In this document: positions 45,029-52,817 of the stretch, piece after piece
Layout: every line of letters begins with the position of its first letter
Numbering within the stretch: the first letter of the stretch is position 1
From: CAYPGJ01 sp050174775
GTDB taxonomy: Bacteria > Planctomycetota > Phycisphaerae > Phycisphaerales > UBA1924
Length of the DNA: 64,000 nucleotides
NCBI GenBank assembly: GCA_050174775.1
Contig: JBFXJP010000004.1
Location: 124,001 to 188,000 of the forward strand
Direction: 5' to 3'
Notes under the pieces: generated by a model
Seen by the model: only the letters and a program-made list of their open reading frames with translations
What the model was told of the DNA's origin: nothing
The model's database searches: none
Program-made: the position numbers and the translations under genes

Positions 45029-45037
45029 CGGAGACCC

Positions 45038-45193
45038 GTGACCGTCGCCACGTTTGCCGAGTCGTGCAGGCAGTGGGGCCGCGAGGGTCACACCCCCCGT
45101 CGCCCCTTGCAGAAGACGAAGGTGGGGCCCCGCGAGTCGCGGGACCTGAACAACTTGTGCCACGCCGAACAACGTCCTAACGTTCTGGGATGA
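45038..45193 (+). CDS. Possible small ORF (51 aa) upstream of dcd
   Basis: GTG at 45038 opens a 51-codon frame beginning MTVATFAESCRQWG and rich in Arg, Gln and Asn. GGAG lies 4-5 bases before the start. Its TGA overlaps an in-frame ATG (45190) that would extend dcd by 16 residues (ATGA). No similarity is recognised. It could be a leader peptide or merely chance; the coupling geometry is the only support. Confidence 0.25.
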   Translation: MTVATFAESCRQWGREGHTPRRPLQKTKVGPRESRDLNNLCHAEQRPNVLG

Positions 45194-45237
45194 AGGACTT
45201 TCCTGCGCCCGGACGGAGAGGATGTGGAGCCGAATCG

Positions 45238-45831
45238 ATGCCCGTGCTCTGCGATACACAGATCCGCGACCTGATCGGGATTGAGCCGTTCGCGGAGGGG
45301 ACGAAGCGCCAGGGGAGCGTGTCGTACGGGGTGTCGTCGTACGGGTACGACGTGCGTGTGGGGAGTCGCTTCAAGATCTTCACGTCGACGCCGAGGTCGG
45401 GCGAGGTGGCGATCGTGGACCCGAAGCGGTTCACGGACGACCTGTTCGTCGAAGTGGATGGGGTGATCAACGCGAACAAGCCGGGGTGGGGGGCTTCGGG
45501 CGGGGTGATCATCCCGCCCAACTCGTTCGCGCTGTGCGAGACGGTGGAGACGTTCACGATCCCAAGGGATGTGCTCGTGCTGTGCGTGGGGAAGTCGACG
45601 TACGCGCGCTGCGGCCTGATCGTGAACGTGACGCCGCTGGAGCCGGAGTGGCGGGGGAAGATCACGATCGAGATTTCGAACACGACGCCGCTGCCGGCGA
45701 AGGTCTATGCCGACGAAGGCATAGCCCAGTTGGTCTTCCTAAAAGCAGATCAGGTCTGCGCCGTTTCCTACGCCGACAAGCGCGGGAAGTACCAGGATCA
45801 GGCGGGGCTCACATTGCCGAGGGTGGACTAG
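45238..45831 (+). CDS. dcd: dCTP deaminase
   Basis: 197 residues, the usual length. The family signature GLIVNVTPLEPEWRGKITIE, then ISNTTPLPAKVYADEGIAQL, is clear; the Glu in this strand is the catalytic base of the Dcd/dUTPase fold. It converts dCTP to dUTP (or dUMP in bifunctional versions) for dTTP synthesis. ATG 45238 has GGAG 8 bases upstream and gives the normal MPVLCDTQIRDLI start; ATG 45190 is possible. It was probably next to nrdJ before a repeat-flanked cassette came between them. Confidence 0.93.
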   Translation: MPVLCDTQIRDLIGIEPFAEGTKRQGSVSYGVSSYGYDVRVGSRFKIFTSTPRSGEVAIVDPKRFTDDLFVEVDGVINANKPGWGASGGVIIPPNSFALCETVETFTIPRDVLVLCVGKSTYARCGLIVNVTPLEPEWRGKITIEISNTTPLPAKVYADEGIAQLVFLKADQVCAVSYADKRGKYQDQAGLTLPRVD

Positions 45832-45835
45832 GAGA

Positions 45836-45863
45836 AGGGCACTAGGGACTAGGCACTAGGCAC
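45836..45863 (+). repeat. Left terminal inverted repeat, copy 1
   Basis: 28 bases built from CACTAGG/GACTAGG words. They match the reverse complement of 46415-46442 at 26 of 28 positions. A second direct copy lies 63 bases further on. Confidence 0.85.
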
Positions 45864-45898
45864 TAGGGAAAGGCAGAAAGGCAGAAGGCAGAAAGCCA

Positions 45899-45926
45899 AG
45901 GGCACTAGGGACTAGGCACTAGCGAC
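45899..45926 (+). repeat. Left terminal repeat, copy 2
   Basis: A direct copy of 45836-45863 with differences only in the last few bases, followed by further CTAGG words to 45944 and by purine-rich GCAGAAGGCAG repeats to about 45973. Confidence 0.8.
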
Positions 45927-46041
45927 TAGGCATCAGGCACTAGCAAAGTGCAGAAGGCAGCAAGAAAGCAGAAGACGAATCGGATGACTGAGCGTGGACG
46001 CGGCATTCAGAGAGCACTTGGGTTCGGAGGCGTGATGAAGC

Positions 46042-46404
46042 GTGGCCGAGATCAAGTCATACCGGGATCTGGTCGCGTGGCGGAAGTCGTTCGCGTTGGG
46101 ATTGTCGGTGTACCGGGCTACGAAGTCGTTCCCGGATCGAGAGAAGTACGGCATCACGAGCCAGGTGTGTCGCTCGGCGGTGTCGGTCGCGAGCAATGTC
46201 GCGGAGGGTTACGGACGTGGAAGCAGTCAGGACTACGTTCGATTTCTGCGGATGGCGAGGGGATCGCTGTACGAGCTGGACACGCAGCTGTTGTTCGCGA
46301 TGGAGTTGGGCTACCTGTCGTCGGACGCACACGACGTCATGCAAGCGGAACTGGACGAGTGCGGCCGCGTTCTGGCGGGACTGATTCGAAGTCTTGAACC
46401 CTGA
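46042..46404 (+). CDS. Four-helix-bundle protein (23S rRNA intervening-sequence family)
   Basis: 120 residues. The family pattern is clear: YRDLVAWRKSFALGLSVYRA, then FPDREKYGITSQVCRSAVSV, ASNVAEGYGRGSSQDYVRFL, and a fourth helix LDTQLLFAMELGYLS with a final helix. Such proteins form pentameric four-helix barrels; relatives include the ORFs of Leptospira 23S rRNA insertions and the Avd accessory protein of diversity-generating retroelements. No reverse transcriptase is nearby. GTG 46042 is the only start that fits the domain; GGAGG lies 11 bases upstream. Confidence 0.9.
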   Translation: MAEIKSYRDLVAWRKSFALGLSVYRATKSFPDREKYGITSQVCRSAVSVASNVAEGYGRGSSQDYVRFLRMARGSLYELDTQLLFAMELGYLSSDAHDVMQAELDECGRVLAGLIRSLEP

Positions 46405-46414
46405 GTCTTATCTC

Positions 46415-46442
46415 GTGCCTAGTGCCCAGTGCCTAGTGCCCT
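46415..46442 (-). repeat. Right terminal inverted repeat
   Basis: 28 bases of GTGCCTAGTGCCC-type words, the near-perfect inverse of 45836-45863. It starts 10 bases after the four-helix-bundle stop codon. Confidence 0.85.
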
Positions 46443-46455
46443 TTTGGACATCCCC

Positions 46456-49400
46456 ATGAAGATCACACGCAAGTTCACGACTGCCGGCCGCGACCCGTTT
46501 GCCACTGTCGAGTGGGTTCGTCGGTCTTCGAAGATTTCGAACCCGGACGGGTCGGTTGTTTTCCAGATGGATGACGCCGAGGTTCCGTCGACGTGGTCGC
46601 AGTTGGCGACGGACATCATGGTGTCGAAGTACTTCCGCAAGGCGGGTGTGCCGCAGGTGGAGTCCGGCGTCGACGCGGTGAAGGGGCTGACGGACGGCAA
46701 CTTCGTGCGCGACGAGTCGGGCAAGCCTGTGCTCGGGCCGGAGCGCAGCGCGAAGCAGGTGATTCACCGGTTGGCGGGGTGCTGGCGTCACTGGGGGGAG
46801 ACGCACGGGTATTTCGACTCGGCGTCGGATGCGCAGGCGTTCTATGACGAGCTGGTGTACATGCTGGTGCATCAGATCGCGGCGCCGAACTCGCCGCAGT
46901 GGTTCAACACGGGGCTGAACTGGGCGTACGGGATTTCGGGGCCTGCGCAGGGGCACTTCATCGCGGACCCCACGACGGGGAAGGTGTCGCTGGCTGAGGA
47001 TGCGTATTCGCACCCGCAGCCGCACGCGTGCTTCATTCAGAGCGTTGAGGACGACCTGGTGAACCCGGGCGGGATCATGGACCTGTGGGTTCGTGAGGCG
47101 CGGTTGTTCAAGTATGGGTCGGGGACGGGGACGAACTTCTCGCAGTTGCGGGCCGAGGATGAGTCGCTGTCGGGCGGGGGCAAGAGCTCGGGGCTGATGT
47201 CGTGGCTGCGGATCGGCGATCGGGCGGCCGGGGCGATCAAGAGCGGCGGGACGACGCGGCGCGCCGCCAAGATGGTGTGTCTCGACATGGACCACCCGGA
47301 CATCGAGGCGTTCATCAATTGGAAGGTGCGGGAGGAGCTCAAGGTGGCCGCGATGGTGGAGGGGATGAAGCACATCTCCGAGCACGATCGTGAGGCCGCG
47401 AAGCATCTGAAGCTGAAGCTGGATTACGACTTCAACGGCGAGGCGTACCACACGGTTTCGGGGCAGAACTCGAATAACTCGGTGCGGATTCCGGACGCGT
47501 TCTTCGACGCGCTGGACAAGGGTGAGAACTGGTCGCTGTCGTACCGGACGAGCGAGAAGGTTGCGAAGACGATCCCCGCGCGGGAGTTGTGGGCGCAGAT
47601 CGGGTACGCGGCGTGGCGGTGCGCCGATCCGGGCGTGCAGTTTGATTCGACGATCAACGAGTGGCACACGTGCCCGGAGTCGGGTCGGATCAACGCGAGC
47701 AACCCGTGCTCGGAGTACATGTTCCTGGACAACACGGCGTGCAATCTGGCGTCGATCAACCTGCTGAAGCTGTTTGACCTGGAGAAGCGGGCGTTTGACG
47801 TTGCGGCGTATGAGCACGCGATCGATCTGTGGACGGTGGTGCTGGAGATCTCGGTGCTGATGGCCGCGTTCCCGTCGGAGGAGATCGCGCAGCTGTCGTG
47901 GGAGTTCCGGACGCTGGGTTTGGGGTATGCGAACCTTGGCGCGATGCTGATGCAGGCGGGGCTGGCGTACGACTCGGAGGAAGGAAGGGCGATCTGCGCG
48001 ACGGTGACGGCGATCCTGACGGGACGGAGCTACCGGCAGAGCGCGGTGATGGCCGAGGCGCTGGGGGCGTTCTCGGGGTACCAGAAGAATGAGAAGCACA
48101 TGCTGCGGGTGATGCGGAATCATCGCAGGGCGGCGCATGGTGTGGCGCGGAATGCGAAAGGCAAGGATGCGTACGAGGCGTTGCGGACGGCGCCGGTGCC
48201 GATTGATCACGCGGTGATCCGCAGTGGAAGGGCGCGGATTTCGAACGCGGGGGAGATGTTGGATCGCGCGACGGTGGCGTGGGACGAGGCCTTGGCGCTC
48301 GGTGAGAAGCACGGGTACCGGAACGCGCAGACGACGGTGATCGCGCCGACGGGGACGATCGGTCTGTTGATGGATTGTGACACGACGGGTGTGGAGCCGG
48401 ACTTCGCGCTGGTGAAGTTCAAGAAGCTCGCGGGTGGCGGGTACTTCAAGATCGCGAACGCTTCGCTGCGGCCGGCGCTCAAGTCGCTGGGCTACACGGA
48501 GGAGCAGCAGCGGGACATTCTGACGTATGTGCTGGGGACGCTGAAGCTGGACGCGGTGATCCCCGCGGCGGATGGCACGCGGAAGGCGTCGGGCAAGACG
48601 CTGGCGGATCTCTTGAAGGAGAAGGGGTTCACGGCGAGCGAGATCAAGGGGATCGAGGATTCGCTGCCGGGGGTGTTCGAGATCGGGTTCGCGTTCAACG
48701 CGTGGGCGCTGGGTGATGAGGCGCTGAAGCGGCTGGGCCTGGAGCCCGCGGCGGCGAAGGCGGACTCGTCGTTCAGCCTGTTGAGGATGCTGGGGTTGAA
48801 CGCGGCGCAGATCGAGACGCTGAATGAGGTGGTGTGCGGGACGCAGACGGTGGAGGGAGCGCCTTGGCTGGAGGAAGCGCACCTGCCGGTGTTCGATTGC
48901 GCGAACAAGTGCGGGAAGAAGGGCGAGCGGTTCATTCGGACGGAGGGGCACATCCGGATGATGGCGGCGGCGCAGCCGTTCATTTCGGGTGCGATCTCGA
49001 AGACGATCAATCTGCCGAACGAGGCGACGGTGGACGACATCATGAAGTCGTACCGACTGTCGTGGGAGCTGGGGCTGAAGGCGAACGCGCTGTACCGGGA
49101 CGGGTGCAAGCTGTCGCAGCCGCTGTCTTCAAAAAGCGACAGCGGGGGCAAGGAGGAGAGTGGGGGAGGAAAGAAGGGCGGGGGAGGAGTGGTCGACGCC
49201 GAGGTGCGAGTGCTGATGGAGGAGGAGGACGAGGAGGGTCTGGAGGAGGCGCACGAGGAGATCGCGCTGGAGGTGGCGCGTGCGGCGCACGCTGCTGGGA
49301 ACGGGAAGGCGGTGGAGCGTTTGCAGGATCGTCCGATGCGGCGGCGGTTGCCGGACACGCGTCGGTCGATCACGCACAAGTTCAATATTGCGGGGCATGA

Positions 49401-50022
49401 GGGGTATCTGACGGTCGGGCTGTACGACGACGGTCAGCCGGGCGAGCTGTTCATCACGATGGCGAAGGAGGGGTCGACGATCGGGGGGCTGATGGATTCG
49501 CTGGGGACGGCGACGTCGGTGGCGCTGCAGTACGGCGTGCCGGTGGAGTCGATGGTGAACAAGTTCACGCATCAGCGGTTCGAGCCGGCGGGGATGACGG
49601 CGAACCGGGACATCCCGTTCGCGAAGTCGCTGGTGGATTACATCTTCCGCTGGATGGGGATCCAGTTCATCCCGGGGTATCGGGAGGCGAACACGCCGCA
49701 GCGCGGGGAGAGCGCGAACGGGAACGGTGAGATGGTGGTTGCGCGGCGCGAGGAGGCGTTGGCGGAGCCGCAGCGGATCGTGATCCCGGAGCGCGGCGAG
49801 GATCGCGCTGGGCGCGTGGTGTCGAAGTCGCGCGGGACGGGGAAGGGGGGGCATCACACGGAGACGGAGGTTCGTGTGGCGTTGTCGGTGTCGACGCTGT
49901 CGGACGCGATGCGTGACATGCAGAGCGATGCGCCGGCGTGCGAGGTGTGCGGGGAGATCACGGTTCGGAACGGCGCGTGCTACAAGTGCCTGAACTGCGG
50001 GCATTCGATGGGGTGCTCGTGA
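46456..50022 (+). CDS. nrdJ: Adenosylcobalamin-dependent ribonucleotide reductase (class II)
   Basis: 1,188 residues. The catalytic barrel shows NSPQWFNTGLNWAYG, FKYGSGTGTNFSQLR, NPCSEYMFLDNTACNLASIN (active-site cysteine region), APTGTIGLLMDCDTTGVEPD and TINLPNEATV. The C-terminus ends with a CEVC...CYKCLNC metal-binding tail. It reduces ribonucleotides without oxygen dependence using B12. A low-complexity linker of Ser/Gly/Lys then Glu (about residues 895-955) separates the barrel from the C-terminal TSCPD-like domain. ATG 46456 follows the cassette end by 13 bases and has no Shine-Dalgarno, so the cassette may have replaced the native leader. No cobalamin riboswitch is seen upstream. Confidence 0.95.
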   Translation: MKITRKFTTAGRDPFATVEWVRRSSKISNPDGSVVFQMDDAEVPSTWSQLATDIMVSKYFRKAGVPQVESGVDAVKGLTDGNFVRDESGKPVLGPERSAKQVIHRLAGCWRHWGETHGYFDSASDAQAFYDELVYMLVHQIAAPNSPQWFNTGLNWAYGISGPAQGHFIADPTTGKVSLAEDAYSHPQPHACFIQSVEDDLVNPGGIMDLWVREARLFKYGSGTGTNFSQLRAEDESLSGGGKSSGLMSWLRIGDRAAGAIKSGGTTRRAAKMVCLDMDHPDIEAFINWKVREELKVAAMVEGMKHISEHDREAAKHLKLKLDYDFNGEAYHTVSGQNSNNSVRIPDAFFDALDKGENWSLSYRTSEKVAKTIPARELWAQIGYAAWRCADPGVQFDSTINEWHTCPESGRINASNPCSEYMFLDNTACNLASINLLKLFDLEKRAFDVAAYEHAIDLWTVVLEISVLMAAFPSEEIAQLSWEFRTLGLGYANLGAMLMQAGLAYDSEEGRAICATVTAILTGRSYRQSAVMAEALGAFSGYQKNEKHMLRVMRNHRRAAHGVARNAKGKDAYEALRTAPVPIDHAVIRSGRARISNAGEMLDRATVAWDEALALGEKHGYRNAQTTVIAPTGTIGLLMDCDTTGVEPDFALVKFKKLAGGGYFKIANASLRPALKSLGYTEEQQRDILTYVLGTLKLDAVIPAADGTRKASGKTLADLLKEKGFTASEIKGIEDSLPGVFEIGFAFNAWALGDEALKRLGLEPAAAKADSSFSLLRMLGLNAAQIETLNEVVCGTQTVEGAPWLEEAHLPVFDCANKCGKKGERFIRTEGHIRMMAAAQPFISGAISKTINLPNEATVDDIMKSYRLSWELGLKANALYRDGCKLSQPLSSKSDSGGKEESGGGKKGGGGVVDAEVRVLMEEEDEEGLEEAHEEIALEVARAAHAAGNGKAVERLQDRPMRRRLPDTRRSITHKFNIAGHEGYLTVGLYDDGQPGELFITMAKEGSTIGGLMDSLGTATSVALQYGVPVESMVNKFTHQRFEPAGMTANRDIPFAKSLVDYIFRWMGIQFIPGYREANTPQRGESANGNGEMVVARREEALAEPQRIVIPERGEDRAGRVVSKSRGTGKGGHHTETEVRVALSVSTLSDAMRDMQSDAPACEVCGEITVRNGACYKCLNCGHSMGCS

Positions 50023-50039
50023 GGTGGGCGCGCCGGTGA

Positions 50040-50492
50040 AGGACAACCTGACGATGTGTGCAGCGCGGCACGGGCTGGCTCGGCCTCACGCTCCGAGCGG
50101 GCCGAGCGGGGCGATTTCCTTCCGCCCTGAGTCCGCGGTTTCTGAGGAGGCGCTCTGGAGGGCAGTGCGGTCGACGAGCGGAAGGAGCCCCGTCCCGGCG
50201 GCGCATCAACGGATCGATGCGTTGTCGGATGACCACCGATTGGGGAGAGCATCGGCCCGAGGCCACGGACATTCCCTATCGGATCCCACCACTGATCCCT
50301 CGGAGCGCCTCCTCAGGGCCCGGGGCGTTGCCAAGGCGCAGCGCTCCGCGGGCCGCGCAACAACAACGCCGACGCCAGGGCTGCGTCGGCGTTTCCTGGT
50401 CCCCACCTGAGGGGCGCCTCCTCCCTGCGGGAGTCGAGGCCCTCTCTACGCCCTGCCCCCGAACGGCGCCCACCGCCGCTCGGGGGTTTTTT
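50040..50492 (+). ncRNA. Candidate structured RNA ending at an intrinsic terminator
   Basis: The 500 bases between nrdJ and frr hold no convincing gene but several stems: CCTTCCGC/GCGGAAGG (8 bp, near 50118 and 50178), an 11-bp perfect hairpin (50365-50375 with 50383-50393), and a terminator at the end. Transcription would run on the plus strand, opposite to frr. The signatures of RNase P RNA, tmRNA and SRP RNA were looked for and not found. A 128-codon frame crosses it but has unusual composition. It may be a 6S-like or novel RNA, or a long nrdJ 3' UTR. Confidence 0.35.
50456..50492 (+). terminator. Strong intrinsic terminator
   Basis: Stem CCCCCGA/TCGGGGG with an inner GGCG/CGCC helix is followed by six T residues (50487-50492). 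The nearest plus-strand gene, nrdJ, ends 430 bases upstream, so another transcript probably ends here. Confidence 0.85.
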
Positions 50493-50524
50493 CGTTGGCG
50501 GATGCGCGTGTGCGCGGGGCGCGC

Positions 50525-51091
50525 TCAGACTTCCATGATTTCCTTGGTCTTCTCCGCGATGGACTTGTCGACCTCGTTCTCGAACTTCTTGAGGAGCTCC
50601 TGGATGCCGTCCTTGAGGTCGGCGAGCTGGTCCTCGGAGACGTGGGCCGCGGAGTCCTTGGCGATCTGGTCGGCGTGCTTGTTGGCGTCGCGTCGCGCGT
50701 TGCGCATGGTGACCTTGGCGTCCTCGCCTATCTTCTTGGCGTGACCGGCGAGCTGCTTGCGCCGATCGCCGGAGAGGGCGGGGACGTTGATGCGGATCTG
50801 CTTGCCGTCGACCATGGGGTTGAGGCCCAGGTCGGAGGACTCGATGGCCTTCTTGATCTCGCCCACGGCGCCCGCGTCGAAGGGCTTGATGAGGAGCTGG
50901 GTGGGCTCGGGGACGCTGATGGAGGCGAGGCTCTTGAGGTCGGTCATGGAGCCGTAGTAGTTGACCTTGATGAACTCCACGAGCGCGGTGGAGGCGCGTC
51001 CTGTGCGGATGCCGCGGAGCTCCTGCTTGAGGTAGTCCATGGCCTTCTGCATGGCGGTTTCGGCTTCGGTCTTGATCGAGTTCGGTGTCAT
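50525..51091 (-). CDS. frr: Ribosome recycling factor
   Basis: 188 residues. The family landmarks are AMDYLKQELRGIRTGRAS near the N-terminus, VPEPTQLLIKPFD in the centre, GLNPMVDGKQIRINVPALSG (family form GLNP..DG..IR...P.LT), and the helical C-terminus. It splits post-termination ribosomes with EF-G. ATG 51091 begins MTPNSIKTEAETAMQKAM and gives the standard length; the open frame upstream is not conserved-looking. pyrH, its common partner, is not adjacent. Confidence 0.96.
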   Translation of the reverse strand: MTPNSIKTEAETAMQKAMDYLKQELRGIRTGRASTALVEFIKVNYYGSMTDLKSLASISVPEPTQLLIKPFDAGAVGEIKKAIESSDLGLNPMVDGKQIRINVPALSGDRRKQLAGHAKKIGEDAKVTMRNARRDANKHADQIAKDSAAHVSEDQLADLKDGIQELLKKFENEVDKSIAEKTKEIMEV

Positions 51092-51299
51092 CCGCGGTGT
51101 CTCCGTCGTGGTCGGCCCGCGCTGGGGGGCGGGCGAACCGAACATCTTACGACATCGGGCGTGGGCGCTCACGGCGGGGGCGGCGTTTTTCGGACGTGCC
51201 TGAACATCCGGCCCGGGCTGGCGTCGTGGGGTTCCGGGGGCACACTTGGGGTGAGCAACGGACCCTCCTCCGTGGCCCGTCGGATCGGAAGCAGACACC

Positions 51300-51482
51300 A
51301 TGAAGACCAGAGTCGTACGGATCGCGTCGATCGCGTTGTTGGGCACGGCGGCATTCGCGCTGCCTGCGTCGAACGGGTCGGGTGCGTCGGGGCAGGGCAC
51401 CGACGGAGTTCGCTCCACATCGCTTCTGATCCCCGCCAAGACCCGCCTGATCATCTCGTACACGCGCCGCGCGCTGGCGTGA
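51300..51482 (+). CDS. Possible small secreted protein (60 aa)
   Basis: MKTRVVRIASIALLGTAAFA forms a good signal peptide with cleavage near ALPA/NGSGA; about 35 residues follow, ending RLIISYTRRALA. Similarity is not recognised. The start has only a weak purine stretch (GGAAGCAGA). It stands alone in the same direction as the next gene, 42 bases before it. It may be real or a chance reading frame. Confidence 0.4.
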   Translation: MKTRVVRIASIALLGTAAFALPASNGSGASGQGTDGVRSTSLLIPAKTRLIISYTRRALA

Positions 51483-51524
51483 GCGAGGTTTGCGTGAGGC
51501 TCGGGGGGTCCGGACAATCAAGGG

Positions 51525-52805
51525 ATGGAGACGGCGGACCTGTTTCTGCGGCTCGCGCTCGCGGTGCTGCTCGGGCTGCTGGTCGGGCTGCAGCGTGAGT
51601 GGGCGGACTCGAAGACGGCCGGCGTGCGCACGTTCGCGCTGATCACGCTCCTGGGCGCGATCGCGGGCATGCTGGCACAGTCGCTGGGCGCGCTGGTCAT
51701 CGGCGGGGCGTTCGTCGCGCTCGCGGCGTTGCTCGTGGTGTCGAACCTGCTGCGCGCGGGAGAGGAGCGCGGTGGCGGGATGACGACGGAGATCGCCGCG
51801 TTGGTCATGCTCGGGGTGGGCGCGGCGCTCATGCTCGCGCCGCCCCAGGTGGGCGTTGCCGCGGGCGCGGCCACGGCGATTCTGCTGCACCTCAAGCCGC
51901 AGCTGCATTCGATGATCGATCGTCTGGAGGAGAAGGACACGCGGGCGATCATGCGGTTTGCGCTGCTGTCCGCTGTGATCCTGCCGGTGCTGCCGAACCG
52001 GGCGTACGGCCCGTACGAGGTGCTCAACCCGTTCAACATCTGGCTGATGGTGGTGCTGATCGTGGGGCTGGGGCTGGTGGGGTACCTGCTCGCAAAGTTC
52101 CTCCGGAGCCGGTCGAGCGTGCACCTCGCGGGCGTGCTGGGCGGGCTGGTGTCGTCGACGGCCACGACGTTCGCGTTCGCGCGCCGAGGGAACGGCGCGG
52201 ACGCGGCGCGCACGGGCGCGCTGGTGATCGGGATCGCGTCGACGATCCTGTACGCGCGGGCTGCGGTGGAGATGGCCGCGGTGTCGCGCTCGCTGCTGTA
52301 CGCGAGCGCGCTGCCGCTGGGGGTGCTGGCGCTCGTAACGGGGGGCGTCTCGCTGGTGATCGCGCTGGGAGAGGGCAAGGAAGCGGAGCCGCCCGAGCCA
52401 TCCTCGAACCCGGCGGAGCTGACCCCCGCGCTGATCTTCGCCGCGATCTACGCGGGCATCCTGCTGCTCTCGGCGTTCGCGCGCGACACGCTCGGCACGG
52501 GCGCGCTGTACCCGGTCGCGGCGATCTCGGGTGTGGCGGACATGGACGCGATCACGCTCTCGACGGCGCGGCTCGTGGAGCAGGAAACACTCGACCCGAA
52601 TCAGGCGTGGAAGTACATCGTCGTGGCCGTGATGTCGAACTCGCTGTTCAAGACGCTGGTGGTTGGGTTCGTGGGGTCGCGCGCGCTCTTGTGGCGTGTG
52701 GGGATCATCTTCGGAGTGACGATCCTGGCCGGGGGCGTGCTGGTCGCGCTGGACCTGCCGTACGAGGTGGGGGCGGCTGAGGCGCCCGCGGTGACGGCGC
52801 CCTGA
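51525..52805 (+). CDS. MgtC/SapB family membrane protein with DUF4010
   Basis: 426 residues with about 11 hydrophobic segments. The N-terminal MgtC-like part has the hallmark LLGLLVGLQREWADSKTAGVRTFALITLLGA, shown here in pieces: LVGLQREW then GVRTFALI. The second half is DUF4010-like (AGVLGGLVSSTATTFAFARR, then AAISGVADMDAITLSTARL). MgtC proteins affect magnesium and membrane-potential homeostasis; the DUF4010 fusion has no settled role. ATG 51525, 42 bases after the small ORF. Confidence 0.85.
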   Translation: METADLFLRLALAVLLGLLVGLQREWADSKTAGVRTFALITLLGAIAGMLAQSLGALVIGGAFVALAALLVVSNLLRAGEERGGGMTTEIAALVMLGVGAALMLAPPQVGVAAGAATAILLHLKPQLHSMIDRLEEKDTRAIMRFALLSAVILPVLPNRAYGPYEVLNPFNIWLMVVLIVGLGLVGYLLAKFLRSRSSVHLAGVLGGLVSSTATTFAFARRGNGADAARTGALVIGIASTILYARAAVEMAAVSRSLLYASALPLGVLALVTGGVSLVIALGEGKEAEPPEPSSNPAELTPALIFAAIYAGILLLSAFARDTLGTGALYPVAAISGVADMDAITLSTARLVEQETLDPNQAWKYIVVAVMSNSLFKTLVVGFVGSRALLWRVGIIFGVTILAGGVLVALDLPYEVGAAEAPAVTAP

Positions 52806-52817
52806 GCGATCGCGCGC

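Larger units (their letters stand above)
45836..46442 (+). mobile_element. IVS-like cassette: four-helix-bundle gene with terminal inverted repeats
   Basis: A 607-bp unit sits between dcd and nrdJ. It begins 5 bases after the dcd stop and ends 13 bases before the nrdJ start. The left end has two tandem copies of a 63-bp module (CTAG-rich 28-mer plus GGCAGAA-type purine repeats). The right end carries one inverted copy of the 28-mer. In between is a single gene of the 23S rRNA intervening-sequence protein family. Pairing of the ends would form a long stem enclosing the gene, the layout known from 23S IVS elements. Confidence 0.65.

Noticed and set aside
44931..45060. Cobalamin, SAM or TPP riboswitch before dcd
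   Set aside because: GGAGACC near 45029 superficially resembles a B12 box, but the remaining conserved elements are missing.
45836..45973. CRISPR array
   Set aside because: The repeats are tandem and degenerate, with no unique spacers of regular length and no cas genes; they are the ends of the four-helix-bundle cassette.
45832..46455. Cobalamin riboswitch upstream of nrdJ
   Set aside because: Looked for the B12 box and GCCACTG-type elements; none found. The space is filled by the repeat-flanked cassette.
46408..48951. Open frame of about 850 codons antisense to nrdJ
   Set aside because: Arg/Pro/His/Leu-rich translation with no domain; nrdJ on the other strand is certain.
50024..50410. 128-codon ORF after nrdJ
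   Set aside because: Arg/Ser/Pro-rich, no ribosome-binding site, and overlapped by stable hairpins; more likely non-coding.
50023..50524. RNase P RNA, tmRNA or SRP RNA
   Set aside because: The GAGGAAAGTCC core, a tRNA-like end with tag sequence, and the GGAAGCAGCC loop were all searched for on both strands and are absent.
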